From positions 223,426 to 287,425 of the forward strand of contig CAJHNH020008536.1 in NCBI GenBank assembly GCA_905116865.2: a DNA stretch of 64,000 bases, in the 5' to 3' direction. Below, piece by piece: positions 26,101 to 37,434 of the stretch. Below the pieces are notes generated by a model, which had not been told where the DNA came from, did not search any database, and was given only the letters and a program-made list of their open reading frames with translations. Every line of letters starts with the position of its first letter. Positions within the stretch are counted from its first letter, which is position 1. A program made the translations under genes and the position numbers. The DNA is from Candidula unifasciata (lineage: Eukaryota > Mollusca > Gastropoda > Stylommatophora > Geomitridae).

Positions 26101-29100
26101 AGATATAGGTGTCAGGAAAAGTATCTGTAGGTTTATAGAGTAGATTTAGGTTTCAGGAAAAGTATCTGTAGGTTTATAGAGTAAATATAAGTGTAAGTCC
26201 TTTATCAAGCACATGGGAATATATTGCAGATGCTGTAATGGTAAGCAGATTTGAAGGCAGTATTGTATTTTATAAGTGTAGAGCACAGTCTTAACCCATA
26301 AATATTTTTAGCTCATTTTATAGCTATTGAAAAAGTTGCAGCACGGCTGTTTGTTCATAGGTGACCCAGATGTCTTACAATGGGAAACATATTTCAGAAT
26401 TGATTGGCTTTAAGCGGATTATTATTGTCATGTGTACAGTCATACAAATTTTTGCTCTTCATGTTTTGTTGAGATTCGCTGCTGATGGGTCGCCAAATAA
26501 CTTCTGTCTTCTTTTGCCAGTGGCAGTTACATAAAATGACCTTCATTGTCCCATTTGGAAATTAGTGATAAACATATCAGTTCCAGCTAAATCTTGAAGC
26601 TTGCACTTGCAAAGTAATTGCATAACACAGCTGTCAGATGTGCCAACAGTAACTGTCCACCACCAGAATTGCAACTCACGATTGATGCAAGTAGTTAGTT
26701 CAAAAATTCAGCATTGCACCCGCAATAGTGCATAAGTTACCCACCATTCTGAACATAATCGGCCACCTGCCATTGTTTGTTCAGTTCACAACACAAATGC
26801 ATTGCAAGCACAACAGAAAAATACATTGCACGCGGTATTACAGCATGCTGTGTCATGCCAAGCAGCCAGCCTTATAACTAGCTGACGAAACCTTTTGACA
26901 TCTGGTCTGGAAATGGGGAATTCATATCAATAGTCGTGGCTAAAAACAAATAACTTTTCAGAGCGTCACCAGCCAGTCCTGTTGAAAGAAACAATTTGTC
27001 ATGGCTAAAAAAAAAAAAAAAGGCTTGCTGGGTGAAAAGGGGAACATTAATTTATGAATATAATGTGCATCAATGACTGGAGAAAACGTCAAAAAAATGT
27101 ATACTGCTACTGCTTCTTCTGTCTTGAAGAAGATAGCATACAAATGTGTACTACTACTACTTCTTCTGTCTTTGAGAAGATAACATACAAACATGTACTA
27201 CTACTACTACTTCTTCTGTCTTGAAGAAGAAAGCATACAAATGTGTACTACTACTACTTCTTCTGTCTTGGAGAAGATAGCATACAAATGTGTACAAATA
27301 CTACTTCTGTCTTTGAGAAGATAACATACAAACATGTACTACTACTACTACTTCTTCTGTCTTGGAGAAGATAACATACAAACATGTACTACTATTACTA
27401 CTTCTTCTGTCTTGGAGAAGAAAGCATACAAATGTGTACTACTACTACTTCTTCTGTCTTGGAGAAGAAAGCATACAAATGTGTACTACTGCTACTTCTT
27501 CTGTCTTGGAGAAGAAAGCATACAAATGTGTACTACTGCTACTTCTTCTGTCTTGGAGAAGAAAGCATATAAATATGTACTACTGCTACTTCTTCTGTCT
27601 TGGAGAAGAAAGCATACAAATGTGTACTACTGCTACTTCTTCTGTCTTGGAGAAGAAAGCATACAAATGTGTACTACTGCTACTTCTTCTGTCTTTGAGA
27701 AGAAAGCATACAAATGTGTACTACTGCTACTTCTTCTGTCTTGGAGAAGAAAGCATACAAATGTGTACTACTGCTACTTCTTCTGTCTTGGAGAAGAAAG
27801 CATACAAACATGTACTACTACTACTTCTTCTGTCTTTGAGAAGATAACATACAATCTTGTACTTCATCTTCTGTCTTTGAGAAGATAGCATACAAACTTG
27901 TACTTCATCTTCTGTCTTGAAGAAGATAGCCTACAACTGTGTACTACTACTTCTTCTATCTTGGAGAAGATAGCATACATACGTGTACTACTACTATTTC
28001 TGTCTCGGAGAAGATAGCGTACAACTGTGTACTACTACTACTTCTGTCTTGGAGAAGAAAGCATACAAACATGTATTGGAAAACCTAGTGCACAGCTGTG
28101 TACTACTGCTTCTTCTTCTGTCTTTACTCTTGAAAGGGCAGTAGACATGTTGTGTTGTGATTTACATATAGGCTGTGATGTTTGTACCTTTCATCAAACC
28201 CCTAATTGGTTGCCTATTAGGACATGTTTATTGTGGGGAGAGGAGGGGCAGTCTTCTACCACAACAGGGGGAAAATATCTTCTCTGCTTGAGATTTGGGT
28301 GTGTGTGTTTTCGCCCCCCAGTAATACGTTAATATTTTTTTTTCATGTACTGTTTGTATGTTTAATAAATGTCTGTGATATGTTTGCCTGAACATATCAA
28401 AGTATTGCTTAGATTCTTTTTAACATGACATCAATTTTTAATATAACTTAATGTTGTAGTTGGTTAAAGTGTAAAATCCAAGCCTGTATGATTCGACTCT
28501 ATGAAATCTATTTTTGTAATGAAAAAATTGTATATTATAAGCGTACGTGACACAGCATTTGCCACTATACAATTTGTTGAATCATATTCATTGATTATTC
28601 AACTGGATGAGTTGCCAGGCGAGTAATTGATAGAAAAGGAAATGCGGTGGAGGATTACGACTGAACTGGCTGTGTAGCAATTGCTGCGTATTGCTACAGT
28701 AGTGGTCTGTTATTTGTACTTAATGTTGTTTTTTTTTGAGAATTAAAATTTGCCTCCTCGTGAGAGATGAAAATCATTGACTTCCTGGGATTAAGGGATT
28801 AAATCCTTGTCACCAAATGGGAAAGGCTTGTATTCAAATAACTGGCTCTTTCTTTTTGAACTAGTTTTCACATAAGATATTGGTATATGGTGGCACATTG
28901 AGGAAAAGATTAACAATACCTATAGTAGAAGTACATCATCATCATCCTGTTGTACACACAGTACTTGCTGTTTAGTCCTCCATGCTGTTCTGTGTGATCA
29001 TATGATATGGATAGAACTCAGTCTGGCACTTTTGGCCTCACTCATTTCTCTTAAACCTTCTCAATTCCTCAATCCATTTGGTTCTCAGTGTCTCTTTTTC

Positions 29101-32100
29101 TGATTCTGCATTTTTTCTTCATGTTCCCAATATTTTGCCATCGTCTTATAACTGATGATACAAGATGTTGTCAAAACATTTATCTTATTTAATTATTTAT
29201 TCACCTTTCTTGAATTTATCCCCTTTAATGTTCATTAGCTGCCTTGGGCATTTATTTTAGGATGCATTTAACTTTCATTCCATTTGTTTGCTGCTGAATA
29301 AATACTCTTTGATAGTTTTTAATTTTCTTCGTCTTCTTGGCTTTCACCAGCTTTAAACTGTGGCAGACATTTCTGGTTGTTTGTTCACTTCTGGACTTGA
29401 CCTTGTCTCAGAACTTGAATTTTGTATGCACATCCAGTTTACAGATTTGCTTATTTGTATGCAGACTGTTGGTTTTTCACCTCAGACAAATGCACTCCGA
29501 CTCGGGGCTGCGCGGTCTCGAGGTATTGCGTCCACCTAGAGTGCTGGAGGTCCCGGGTTCAGACCTCGGGGAATTGTGATTTTTTTCACGTGGACTTTTG
29601 TTATTTTCCCCTGGTCTTTGGGTAGTAAGAGCGGTGCCCGTGTATATTGTTGCGCACATCAAAAATACCTTGGCAGTTGGAAATCAAAAAGAGTAGCCTA
29701 ACGACGCTGCCCGGGCAACATTTGGAGTTAAAAATGGACCCAAAAATTATTTCAGTTTCCTCACCCGTGTGTTGGTGCACTGCAATGAGATTCTTCAGAC
29801 TCAGGCTTGAGTTAGAAGTAGAATGGAGCACTTATGGGTTTACATCCTTGTGCCGTGATATTGATCCGTCCTACTTTTACACCTTTTACATATGCTTGAT
29901 AGGAAGCAGTTCCCCCTCCCCCGCCTCCCCCCCACCATGGGGCCTCGAAACCCACACATAAAATTGTAAGATATTGTAGCAAGCAGTACTGTAGTAGCTA
30001 GAAACAGAACCTTATATCTCCCTCGACACCCACAGCGGTAAAAGAGGAAGTGAAGAAGAAGAAGAAGAAGTACTGTAGTATGTTGATCTGCTGGTATCCA
30101 TGGTTAACACAACTAAACAGCCACAAATAATGGAGTCTGCCTAACACGCTGAGTTGCTAAAAGGAAATGATGATGAAAAATGATATAGTCAGCCCTTGGA
30201 ACCACAAGCCTATCTGAGGGAGCTCTCTTTCAAGTTTCCTGGCACCATTAGCAGACCATTTGGTGGCAGTCTGATTGTCTTAGTGCTCAAAACATGTTCT
30301 CTGACTAGTGAATGTATCATTTGTTCAGTCAACTTTGTTTTGTGAAAATACGGTTCTCTCTGTGCTGAAAATCTGGGTGGTGATTATATTTTCTTGATGT
30401 CTAATGCCCTCTTTTGTGTCTGATTTCAGCATTCATTCAGACAGACAAACACCTCACATACATTGTTGGGGATAGTTATATAAACTCTGGCGTTCCGTTA
30501 GAAGTGAGTATTTGTATGTCCTATTTCTTTTTGTAAAGCTTCATGGTTTATTAACACATCTGTTTCATATCAAATTGACTACCCAAAAGCATGATGTAAG
30601 TGTCGACTAATTGGGAGCTTCCTTCAAAGTCGGAGTGCATCTGCCTGAGAGACAAGGAACTAACAGTCTGCATACAGATTAGTCAGATCTTTCAAACGGA
30701 TGCACGCGCAACACTCAAGATCTGGAGCAGGGCTGCAGTACAGAAGTGGACAAACAACCAGAACTTTCCGCCAAAGTTTACAGCTGGTGAACAGTAAAAA
30801 GAAAAGATATTGACTTATTAGTTTTATTGTATGAGAAGCGGCTAGAATGCTGGGCTCTCGTGTGGGGATACCCAGGTTCAAATCCTCGGTAAGGCTAGGA
30901 ATATTTTTTCTGTAGGGGCAAAATATAATCCTCACCTGCACAGTCGTGGCGACAGCACTAGCCATGCAGCCGTAAATCCTCGGGCTCAAAGACCCCCCCC
31001 CCCCTACACCACAAAAGTGGTGTATAAAGGCAGTAATTGGCAATTTTTTGGGGGTCAGTTTTATTGTATGTAATAACTAGTTGCGGCTATCCTCTGAATA
31101 ACGGGCACAAAAGATGGCGTCCGCAAAAACATCCTAACAGCGCCTCAGTCACGTGTCAATTGCTCACTTCCGGCGACTTAATTTGCGGTTTTCCAGCGAC
31201 CACCGCGAAGAGTCCCCCACGCCGCGTTAGCCATGGCGGTAGTCGCCAAAAGTGCGCATTTGACACGTGACTGAGGCCCTGTTATTGGCCGCCATCATTT
31301 GTGCCCGTTATTCAGAGGAAAGCACTAGTTGAATACATTTAAAAAAAAATAATTGTCACTTTTCATATGCTTCATCGAGTTATGTGAAGTATTTCAACAT
31401 GTTTATTTTATGTAAATAGATCAATTTTGATAAATTAACATGCTTTATGATGCATTATGACGTATGATTTATGATGTGTTGCCACACCGGTTTTATGATA
31501 TATTATTAGGATTAATTGTCTTCCTCAATTTCTTCAGTAAATCTGCGATTATTTTTTTTTATTACACCTTCCAGTTTTTTCTGTAGTCATAATCTGGCTA
31601 CACACACACATATACACACACATGCAAATAAGAAGAAAAAGGTGATATCCTCAAGATCAGTTGTAGCAGCTCTGTTTGGGTGATATCCTCAAGATCAGTT
31701 GTAGCAGCTCTGTTTGTGCGATATCCTCAAGATCAATTGTAGCAGCTCTGTTTGTGCGATATCCTCAAGATCAATTGTAGCAGCTCTGTTTGGGTGATAT
31801 CCTCAAGATCAGTTGTAACAGCTCTGTTTGGGTGATATCCTCAAGATCAGTCGTAACAGCTCTGTTTGGGTGATATCCTCAAGATCAATTGTAGCAGCTC
31901 TGTTTGGGTGATATCCTCAAGATCAATTGTAGCAGCTCTGTTTGGGTGATATCCTCAAGATCAGTTGTAACAGCTCTGTTTGGGTGATATCCTCAAGATC
32001 AGTCGTAACAGCTCTGTTTGGGTGATATCCTCAAGATCAATTGTAGCAGCTCTGTTTGGGTGATATCCTCAAGATCAATTGTAGCAGCTCTGTTTGGGGG

Positions 32101-35100
32101 ATATCCTCAAGATCACTTGTAGCAGCTCTGTTTGGGCGATATCCTCAAGATCACTTGTAGCAGCTCTGTTTGGGCGATATCCTCAAGATCACTTGTAGCA
32201 GCTCTGTTTGGGCGATATCCTCAAGATCAATTGTAGCAGCTCTGTTTGGGCGATATCCTCAAGATCAGTTGTAGCAGCCCTGTTTGTGTGATATCCTCAA
32301 GATCAATTGTAGCAGCTCTGTTTGGGTGATATCCTCAAGATCACTTGTAGCAGCTCTGTTTGGGCGATATCCTCAAGATCAATTGTAGCAGCTCTGTTTG
32401 GGCGATATCCTCAAGATCAATTGTAGCAGTTCTGTTTGGGTGATATCCTCAAGATCACTTGAAGCAGCTCTGTTTGGGCGATATCCTCAAGATGACTTGT
32501 AACAGCTCTGTTTGGTTGATATCCTCAAGATCAATTGTAGCAGCTCTGTTTGGGCAATATCCTCAAGATCAGTTGTAGCAGCTCTGTTTGGGCGATATCC
32601 TCAAGATCACTTGTGGCAGTTCTGTTTGGGTGATATCCTCAAGATCACTTGTGGCAGCTCTGTTTGGGCGATATCCTCAAGATCACTTGTAGCAGCTCTG
32701 TTTGGGCGATATCCTCAAGATCACTTGTAGCAGCTCTGTTTGGGCGATATCCTCAAGATGACTTGTAACAGCTCTGTTTGGTTGATATCCTCAAGATCAG
32801 TTGTAGCAGCTCTGTTTGGGTGATATCCTCAAGATCAGTTGTAGCAGCTCTGTTTGGGCGATATCCTCAAGATCACTTGTAGCAGCTCTGTTTGGGCGAT
32901 ATCCTCAAGATCAATTGTAGCAGCTCTGTTTGGGCGATATCCTCAAGATCAGTTGTAGCAGCCCTGTTTGTGTGATATCCTCATGATCAATTGTAGCAGC
33001 TCTGTTTGGGCGATATCCTCAAGATCACTTGTAGCAGCTCTGTTTGGGCGATATCCTCAAGATCACTTGTAGCAGCTCTGTTTGGGCGATATCCTCAAGA
33101 TGACTTGTAACAGCTCTGTTTGGTTGATATCCTCAAGATCAATTGTAGCAGCTCTGTTTGGGCAATATCCTCAAGATCAGTTGTAGCAGCTCTGTTTGGG
33201 CGATATCCTCAAGATCACTTGTGGCAGTTCTGTTTGGGTGATATCCTCAAGATCACTTGTGGCAGCTCTGTTTGGGCGATATCCTCAAGATCACTTGTAG
33301 CAGCTCTGTTTGGGCGATATCCTCAAGATCACTTGTAGCAGCTCTGTTTGGGCGATATCCTCAAGATGACTTGTAACAGCTCTGTTTGGTTGATATCCTC
33401 AAGATCAGTTGTAGCAGCTCTGTTTGGGTGATATCCTCAAGATCAGTTGTAGCAGCTCTGTTTGGGCGATATCCTCAAGATCACTTGTAGCAGCTCTGTT
33501 TGGGCGATATCCTCAAGATCAATTGTAGCAGCTCTGTTTGGGCGATATCCTCAAGATCAGTTGTAGCAGCCCTGTTTGTGTGATATCCTCATGATCAATT
33601 GTAGCAGCTCTGTTTGGGCGATATCCTCAAGATCACTTGTAGCAGCTCTGTTTGGGCGATATCCTCAAGATCACTTGTAACAGCTCTGTTTGGTTGATAT
33701 CCTCAAGATCAATTGTAGCAGCTCTGTTTGGGCGATATCCTCAAGATCAGTTGTAGCAGCTCTGTTTGGGTGATATCCTCAAGATCAATTGTAGCAGCTC
33801 TGTTTGGGCGATATCCTCAAGATCAATTGTAGCAGCTCTGTTTGTGCGATATCCTCAAGATCAGTTGTAACAGCTCTGTTTGGGTGATATCCTCAAGATC
33901 AGTTGTAACAGCTCTGATTGGGTGATATTCTTAAGATCAATTGTAACAGCTCTGATTGGGTGATATTCTTAAGATCAATTGTAACAGCTCTGATTGGGTG
34001 ATATTCTTAAGATCAATTGTAACAGCTCTGATTGGGTGATATTCTTAAGATCAATTGTAACAGCTCTGATTGGGTGATATTCTTAAGATCAATTGTAACA
34101 GCTCTGTTTGGGTGATATTCTTAAGATCAATTGTAACAGCTCTGTTTGGGTGATATTCTTAAGATCAATTGTAACAGCTCTGTTTGGGCGATATGCTCCA
34201 TATGGCAGATTTTCTTTGCACATGTCTTTTCTAGCAGCTTTTTTATTGTATTCTTCATTGTGATAGCCTGTATTGTTGTTTAGTCTTTACCAGGCTTTGG
34301 CAAAGGTATGTAGCTATTCTTCATTGATCGTCACACTTTCAATTCTTCTGTTGTAGATATCAGTTCCTCTGACTCTTTATCAGACAGCAAAGAAATATCT
34401 CCATAGCGGATTCCATTTGGACCTTGTGCACTATTTTCTTTGTCTGCCTTAACACAGCTTTGATCTTCCTCCACACTCGCAGTCTTTTTTGCTCCATGTC
34501 ATGGGCATTATGAATACCTGAAAAGGTGTTCTTGAAACGTGGCATGTTATTATATCATTTTCATCACTCTGCGGAAAGTAGTGAGCAAGCGGACACATCA
34601 TTTTTTTTATTTTTTCATCTGTTTTGTGCTAAGTGAGGTCACTGCTCTGGTAGTCTGGAATGCACTTGCTTTTAGATGGCACTATTCATATTTCAATACA
34701 AGCACTAGAACAGTTTTAGTGATTTAACCCTGGAGACAGAAGAAGCTGCAAAACCCATAATTCTGATTAGGTCCAATTCTCTGTAAATGTTAGGTTTCGA
34801 CTTTCCTACCTGACGTGTTTACGATGCGCATAGTTAATGCTTTGGCCTAACTCACGCCTGCTTAAATTTTTGGAGGCCAGGATATAAATAATCATCATGT
34901 AGCAGGTCCTTTGCAGAACGTCGCTCTCATCACAGTCTGCCTGTAAGAAACTCGGTCTCTTGCAAGTTCTCCCGCCTCATGAACTTTCACACTCAAGGAG
35001 TCACTTATGTCCTATGCCCATCTTCGTGTCTGTCGGCCCCTGCCCCTCCTTCCTGGTACCGTGCCTTATGCTATAATTTTTTCCAATCCATCGTGGCGCT

Positions 35101-37434
35101 TGATATGAATCCTCTATATGGGTAACTATATTTAATTTTTGTGTGTTCCTGGGGTGACAGGGTTAACTTTCACTCTATCTGTGGGGTTTGTGTACTTTTC
35201 TATATTTGTATGCCATCAGTGAGAAGTGGGAGCACTTATGGAAATATTTGTACAGTGAAAGTGATCCTCAAAAGGAGAAGGGAGTGAAACCCCAGAAATA
35301 ACAGCACAAAGAAATATTGATTTTTGTTTAAGCTTATGCCAAGACTAGACTAAGTTTCTCTTGTAGAAATTGGTCAATTATGTAATTATTTGTGTGGGAA
35401 GTAGATGTGCTTCTTTTTTTAAACCAGTCAGTAGTATGTGTCAGGATTAGGTTCTTATATGTGTCAGGATGAGGTTCTTATATGTGTCAGGATTAGGTTC
35501 TTATATGTGTCAGGATGAGGTTCTTATATGTGTCAGGATTAGGTTCTTGTATGTGTCAGGATTAGGTTCTCATATGTGTCAGGATTAGGTTCTCATATGT
35601 GTCAGGATTAGGTTCTCATATGTGTCAGGATGAGGTTCTTATATGTGTCAGGATTAGGTTCTTATATGTGTCAGGATGAGGTTCTTATATGTGTCAGGAT
35701 TAGGTTCTTATATGTGTCAGGATGAGGTTCTTGTATGTGTCAGGATGAGGTTCTTGTATGTGTCAGGATTAGGTTCTTGTATGTGTCAGGATTAGGTTCT
35801 TGTATGTGTCAGGATTAGGTTCTTGTATGTGTCAGGATTAGGTTCTTGTATGTGTCAGGATTAGGTTCTCGTATGTGTCAGGATTAGGTTCTCATGTGTC
35901 AGGATTAGGTTCTCATATGTGTCAGGATCAGGTTCTTATATGTGTCAGGATTAGGTTCTCATATGTGTCAGGGTAGGTTCTCACTCTGGTTAGTTTAAGT
36001 ACTATGTTGCCCGGCTCGCTAGCATAGTTGGTTAAAGCTGTTTTTGCAGTGCCTGGGTGACAACTCCTTGTGGTCCAGGTTCACACCCTGGGGTAGACAG
36101 AAAAGCTACATTTCTCCCTCATTTTTAAAAAAAAAAAGTGTGGCTCCGCCAGGGAGTTAACATTAGACCTTTCCGATCTGCACCGACCATCTAGCCGCTT
36201 ATATTAGATATAAGCATTGATATTTTTAGCCATATTAAAAGATAAAACTACTAAGCCTCATAAAACTTACACTGTCTTCGGCAGGGTTGAACGTGGTCAT
36301 ACTTTTAATTTGTAATCTCTCGAAAGAATGAACAAATGCAACCTCATAATGTAATGTCCGAAAAGTCAAGTGGATCGACTCCATTTCATCCGATTTTCTC
36401 ATGTAGCTAAGTCTCTCTTTAGAATGGCTAGTCACTCACTTTCTGACAGCAGATATAAATCCTAGGAATCTTCACAGCAACTTACCCTGTGAAGTGAACC
36501 CAAGACATTCAGGATCCGCAGCAGGTGGCCTGACCACATTGTCTTGAAGACCTTCAAATACTCATAATTGTTATGGGATGGCTCAGAGGGGCCGGGGACA
36601 TGCCACTTCTAGTCTCCTCCATCTTGTCCCTGGTGCGGTGAGGTAGTGAGGAAACCACTTGTAAAGATAAATGGGTCAGAGGCCTCTTTACATTGCTATA
36701 GACTTGATAGACCTGTTAATTGTAGCAGGCTAGGATTGTTGTTTTTGTTTTATCAGGACAGACAGGCAAGTGATTGCTGTTGTTGAAACATTTCTTCTAA
36801 ATTGTTGAGTGTCCTTTAGAAAAGTATCCTATTGTCTCCCTACTGCCTGTGTGGATTCCAGGACCCCGTTTTGGGGGAAAAAAGACCTACTATTCTTAAC
36901 GTTTGTGTGCCAGATCCAATTGTTATAGTAATCCATTATTTCAGCACTGTTACTCCTTCTGTCTTGTAGTGTTATTAAATACTTAGACACTTTTGTTTGT
37001 TACTACACTTTTGTTTGTTACTTTAATATCCCCCATATGGGGTTTGTGTCTGCAACTATCTTTTTCCTGTTATAGTGTTTGTTGATAAAGGCATCTGCCA
37101 GAATATTTGTTCTGTTGCATGTCTTGTCCCTCCCTCCTTAAGCTCCTAGTTATAATGTTCAGTTTTTTTTAAATGTTTGGCTAATACTGAACCACTGTGC
37201 GGGTAAAATCGAATGCAAGTTTATTTAGAATATATTTCTTGTTTATATTAGAACATCATTAACTTGCACTACAGGCAGACTGTTTCCATAAAAAAAAAAT
37301 TTTTTTAATTTTAAAAAAAATATGTTTTGTTTAATTTCTAAACTTTCATTAGATATAACATATAGTTTTCATGAAATTTTTTCTGTACTCTTGTTTTTGT
37401 AGATAAAACCAGGGTCCAGTTTTCCAGATATAGG
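23055..37434 (+). CDS. Unrecognised secreted or membrane protein, first three exons (partial)
   Basis: Three short exons join in frame: 23055-23175, 30430-30503 and 37403-37434. ATG at 23055 has a good context (GAAGATGG). The first 40 residues (MARLDVYSSSKVLEF... to ...VAAVESHNQ) contain a hydrophobic core, VQLLLVVHTFHFY, that looks like a signal peptide with possible cleavage after YVAA. Exon 2 adds FIQTDKHLTYIVGDSYINSG and VPLE; exon 3 adds IKPGSSFPDI. Phases are compatible (G|CA gives Ala; E|I in phase 0; exon 3 leaves GG). Donors are GTATGC, GTGAGT and GTAAGT. I do not recognise the family and found no later exon in the window, so either the gene extends beyond it or its exons are too short to see. 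The linkage of the three exons is inferred from frame and strand only. Confidence 0.6.
23926..24095 (+). mobile_element. Fragment of the hAT-type MITE family
   Basis: Starts GGCTATCCTCCGAATAACGG and contains CAGTCACGTGTCAATTACGG and GACTTCCAGG. These match the left part of the MITEs at 31085 and 60667. The right end is missing. Confidence 0.7.
24095..25475 (+). repeat. 41-43-bp minisatellite array, first block
   Basis: The unit approximates TAGTGTAGAGTAGGTGTCAA then GAAGAGTATCTGTATAGGTT then TA, with length and sequence variants (shorter AGATATAGGTGTCAGG types in the middle). About 33 units, in intron 1 of the unknown plus-strand gene. Confidence 0.95.
25476..25784 (-). mobile_element. Insertion splitting the minisatellite, probable retroposed 3' end
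   Basis: Non-repeat DNA between two minisatellite blocks. It contains CACTTTATTTTCAAAAGGTC, a reverse AATAAA-like signal, and a CA/CACG-rich stretch at 25680-25770. Its class is unknown. Confidence 0.4.
25785..26200 (+). repeat. 41-43-bp minisatellite array, second block
   Basis: Units of the TATAGAGTAGATATAGGTGT and CAGGAAGAGTATCTGTAGGT type. The order of variants repeats that of about 24580-24840, so the block looks like a segmental copy of the first array. Confidence 0.93.
26505..26700. repeat. Dispersed repeat, pair with 16530-16720
   Basis: Shares ordered blocks with 16530-16720, including ACATAAAATG, AACATATCAGTT and TGCAACTCA. The class is unknown. Confidence 0.55.
27095..28075 (+). 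repeat. 47-bp minisatellite, about 20 copies
   Basis: The unit reads TACTACTGCTACTTCTTCTG then TCTTGGAGAAGAAAGCATAC then AAATGTG. As 47 is not a multiple of three, all three frames stay open in turn and give a 47-residue period in translation. It is in intron 1 of the unknown gene. Confidence 0.95.
28085..28325 (-). mobile_element. SINE family D-related fragment
   Basis: Has CCCCTAATTGGTTGCCTATT then AGGACATG and a GTGGGGAGAGG segment, comparable to CCCCTAATTAGTCGCCTCCT at 20127 and to 44390. Confidence 0.5.
28326..29325. other. Intron 1 of the unknown gene, mostly unassigned
   Basis: AT-rich. A group R2-like or L1-like RT tail on the minus strand lies at 28925-29165. Nothing else is recognised. 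Confidence 0.55.
28925..29165 (-). mobile_element. Non-LTR RT C-terminal remnant
   Basis: In shifting minus-strand frames it approximates NQMD..LRRFKR...EAKSARLSSIHII, the basic tail found after the RT of many non-LTR elements. It begins at a CATCATCATC run like the R2 copies. Confidence 0.5.
29325..29500 (-). mobile_element. SINE family D fragment
   Basis: Contains GGCTTTCACCAGCTTTAAAC, CATTTCTGGTTGTTTGTTCA, CTTCTGGACTTGACCTTGTC and AGACAAATGCACTCCGAC. It is joined directly to the family E SINE. Confidence 0.75.
29502..29870 (+). mobile_element. SINE family E copy
   Basis: The tRNA-like head GGGGCTGCGCGGTCTCGAGG ... GTCCCGGGTTCAGACC has a B-box. The body contains TGCCCGGGCAACATTTGG, AGATTCTTCAGACTCAGG and CTTGAGTTAGAAGTAGAATG. 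The minus-strand counterpart is at 60-495. Confidence 0.8.
30430..30503 (+). CDS. Unknown gene, exon 2
   Basis: 74 bases between acceptor GATTTCAG and donor GAA|GTGAGT. It encodes FIQTDKHLTYIVGDSYINSG then VPLE, with no stop in the inherited frame. Codon use looks like a real exon and there is no similarity to the surrounding repeats. Confidence 0.6.
30600..30805 (+). mobile_element. SINE family D copy
   Basis: GTCGACTAATTGGGAGCTTC, AAGTCGGAGTGCATCTGCCT, AACTAACAGTCTGCATACAG and AACCAGAACTTTCCGCC occur in order. It lies about 100 bases downstream of exon 2 of the unknown gene. Confidence 0.85.
30830..31062 (+). mobile_element. SINE family F copy
   Basis: The head GCGGCTAGAATGCTGGGCTC ... 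CCAGGTTCAAATCCTCGG has a clear B-box. Then come GGGGCAAAATATAATCCTCA, CGTGGCGACAGCACTAGCCA and a poly-C run. Confidence 0.85.
31083..31325. mobile_element. hAT-type MITE with 8-base target duplication
   Basis: Inverted ends (GGCTATCCTCTGAATAACGG ... CCGTTATTCAGAGGAAAGC) are flanked by ACTAGTTG on both sides. An 8-base duplication is the hAT signature. The inner part has a second inverted pair: CCTCAGTCACGTGTCAA near 31142 and TTGACACGTGACTGAGG near 31260. Confidence 0.88.
31640..34200 (+). repeat. 38-bp minisatellite, about 67 copies, with 608-bp higher-order repeat
   Basis: The unit reads GATATCCTCAAGATCACTTG then TAGCAGCTCTGTTTGGGC. Positions 32480-33087 and 33088-33695 match as 16-unit blocks; identical frames starting at 32512 and 33120 are exactly 608 bases (16 x 38) apart. 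The 3' end (33900-34190) is a separate homogenised block with GATATTCTTAAGATCAATTG. It is in intron 2 of the unknown gene. Confidence 0.97.
34201..34890. other. Intron 2 of the unknown gene, unassigned part
   Basis: No repeat or exon recognised; short frames on both strands have no family resemblance. Confidence 0.55.
34893..35110 (-). mobile_element. Non-LTR RT remnant (group R2)
   Basis: Minus-strand tail with GTAGCAGGTCCTTTGCAGAA, CTCATCACAGTCTGCCTG and CCAATCCATCGTGGCGCTTG on the plus strand, matching 9975 and 17285. Confidence 0.8.
35437..35985 (+). repeat. 23-bp minisatellite, about 24 copies
   Basis: The unit TATGTGTCAGGATTAGGTTC then TTA has variants GATGAGG, TTGTA and TCATA. It is in intron 2 of the unknown gene. 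Confidence 0.96.
36003..36200. mobile_element. Two SINE head fragments
   Basis: A plus-strand tRNA-like segment (GCTCGCTAGCATAGTTGGTT ... GGTCCAGGTTCACACCC) at 36003-36110 is followed by a minus-strand family B head (GTGTGGCTCCGCCAGGGAGT ... CATCTAGCCGCTTA) at 36135-36200. Confidence 0.6.
36201..37400. other. Intron 2 of the unknown gene, distal part
   Basis: No element recognised. AT-rich near the exon 3 acceptor, with a poly-A/poly-T inverted patch at 37290-37320. Confidence 0.55.
37403..37434 (+). CDS. Unknown gene, exon 3
   Basis: A 32-base exon between acceptor TTGTTTTTGTAG and donor GG|GTAAGT. It encodes IKPGSSFPDI and two bases of a Gly codon. The 21-bp minisatellite starts at its donor. 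It is very short, so the call rests on good splice sites and frame continuity. Confidence 0.5.

Noticed and set aside
27334..27888. Three overlapping ORFs of 62-184 codons
   Set aside because: Products of the 47-bp minisatellite; all three frames give the same cycled peptide.
31640..34200. CRISPR-like regular repeats
   Set aside because: Units are strictly tandem without unique spacers, and the sequence is eukaryotic with spliced genes.
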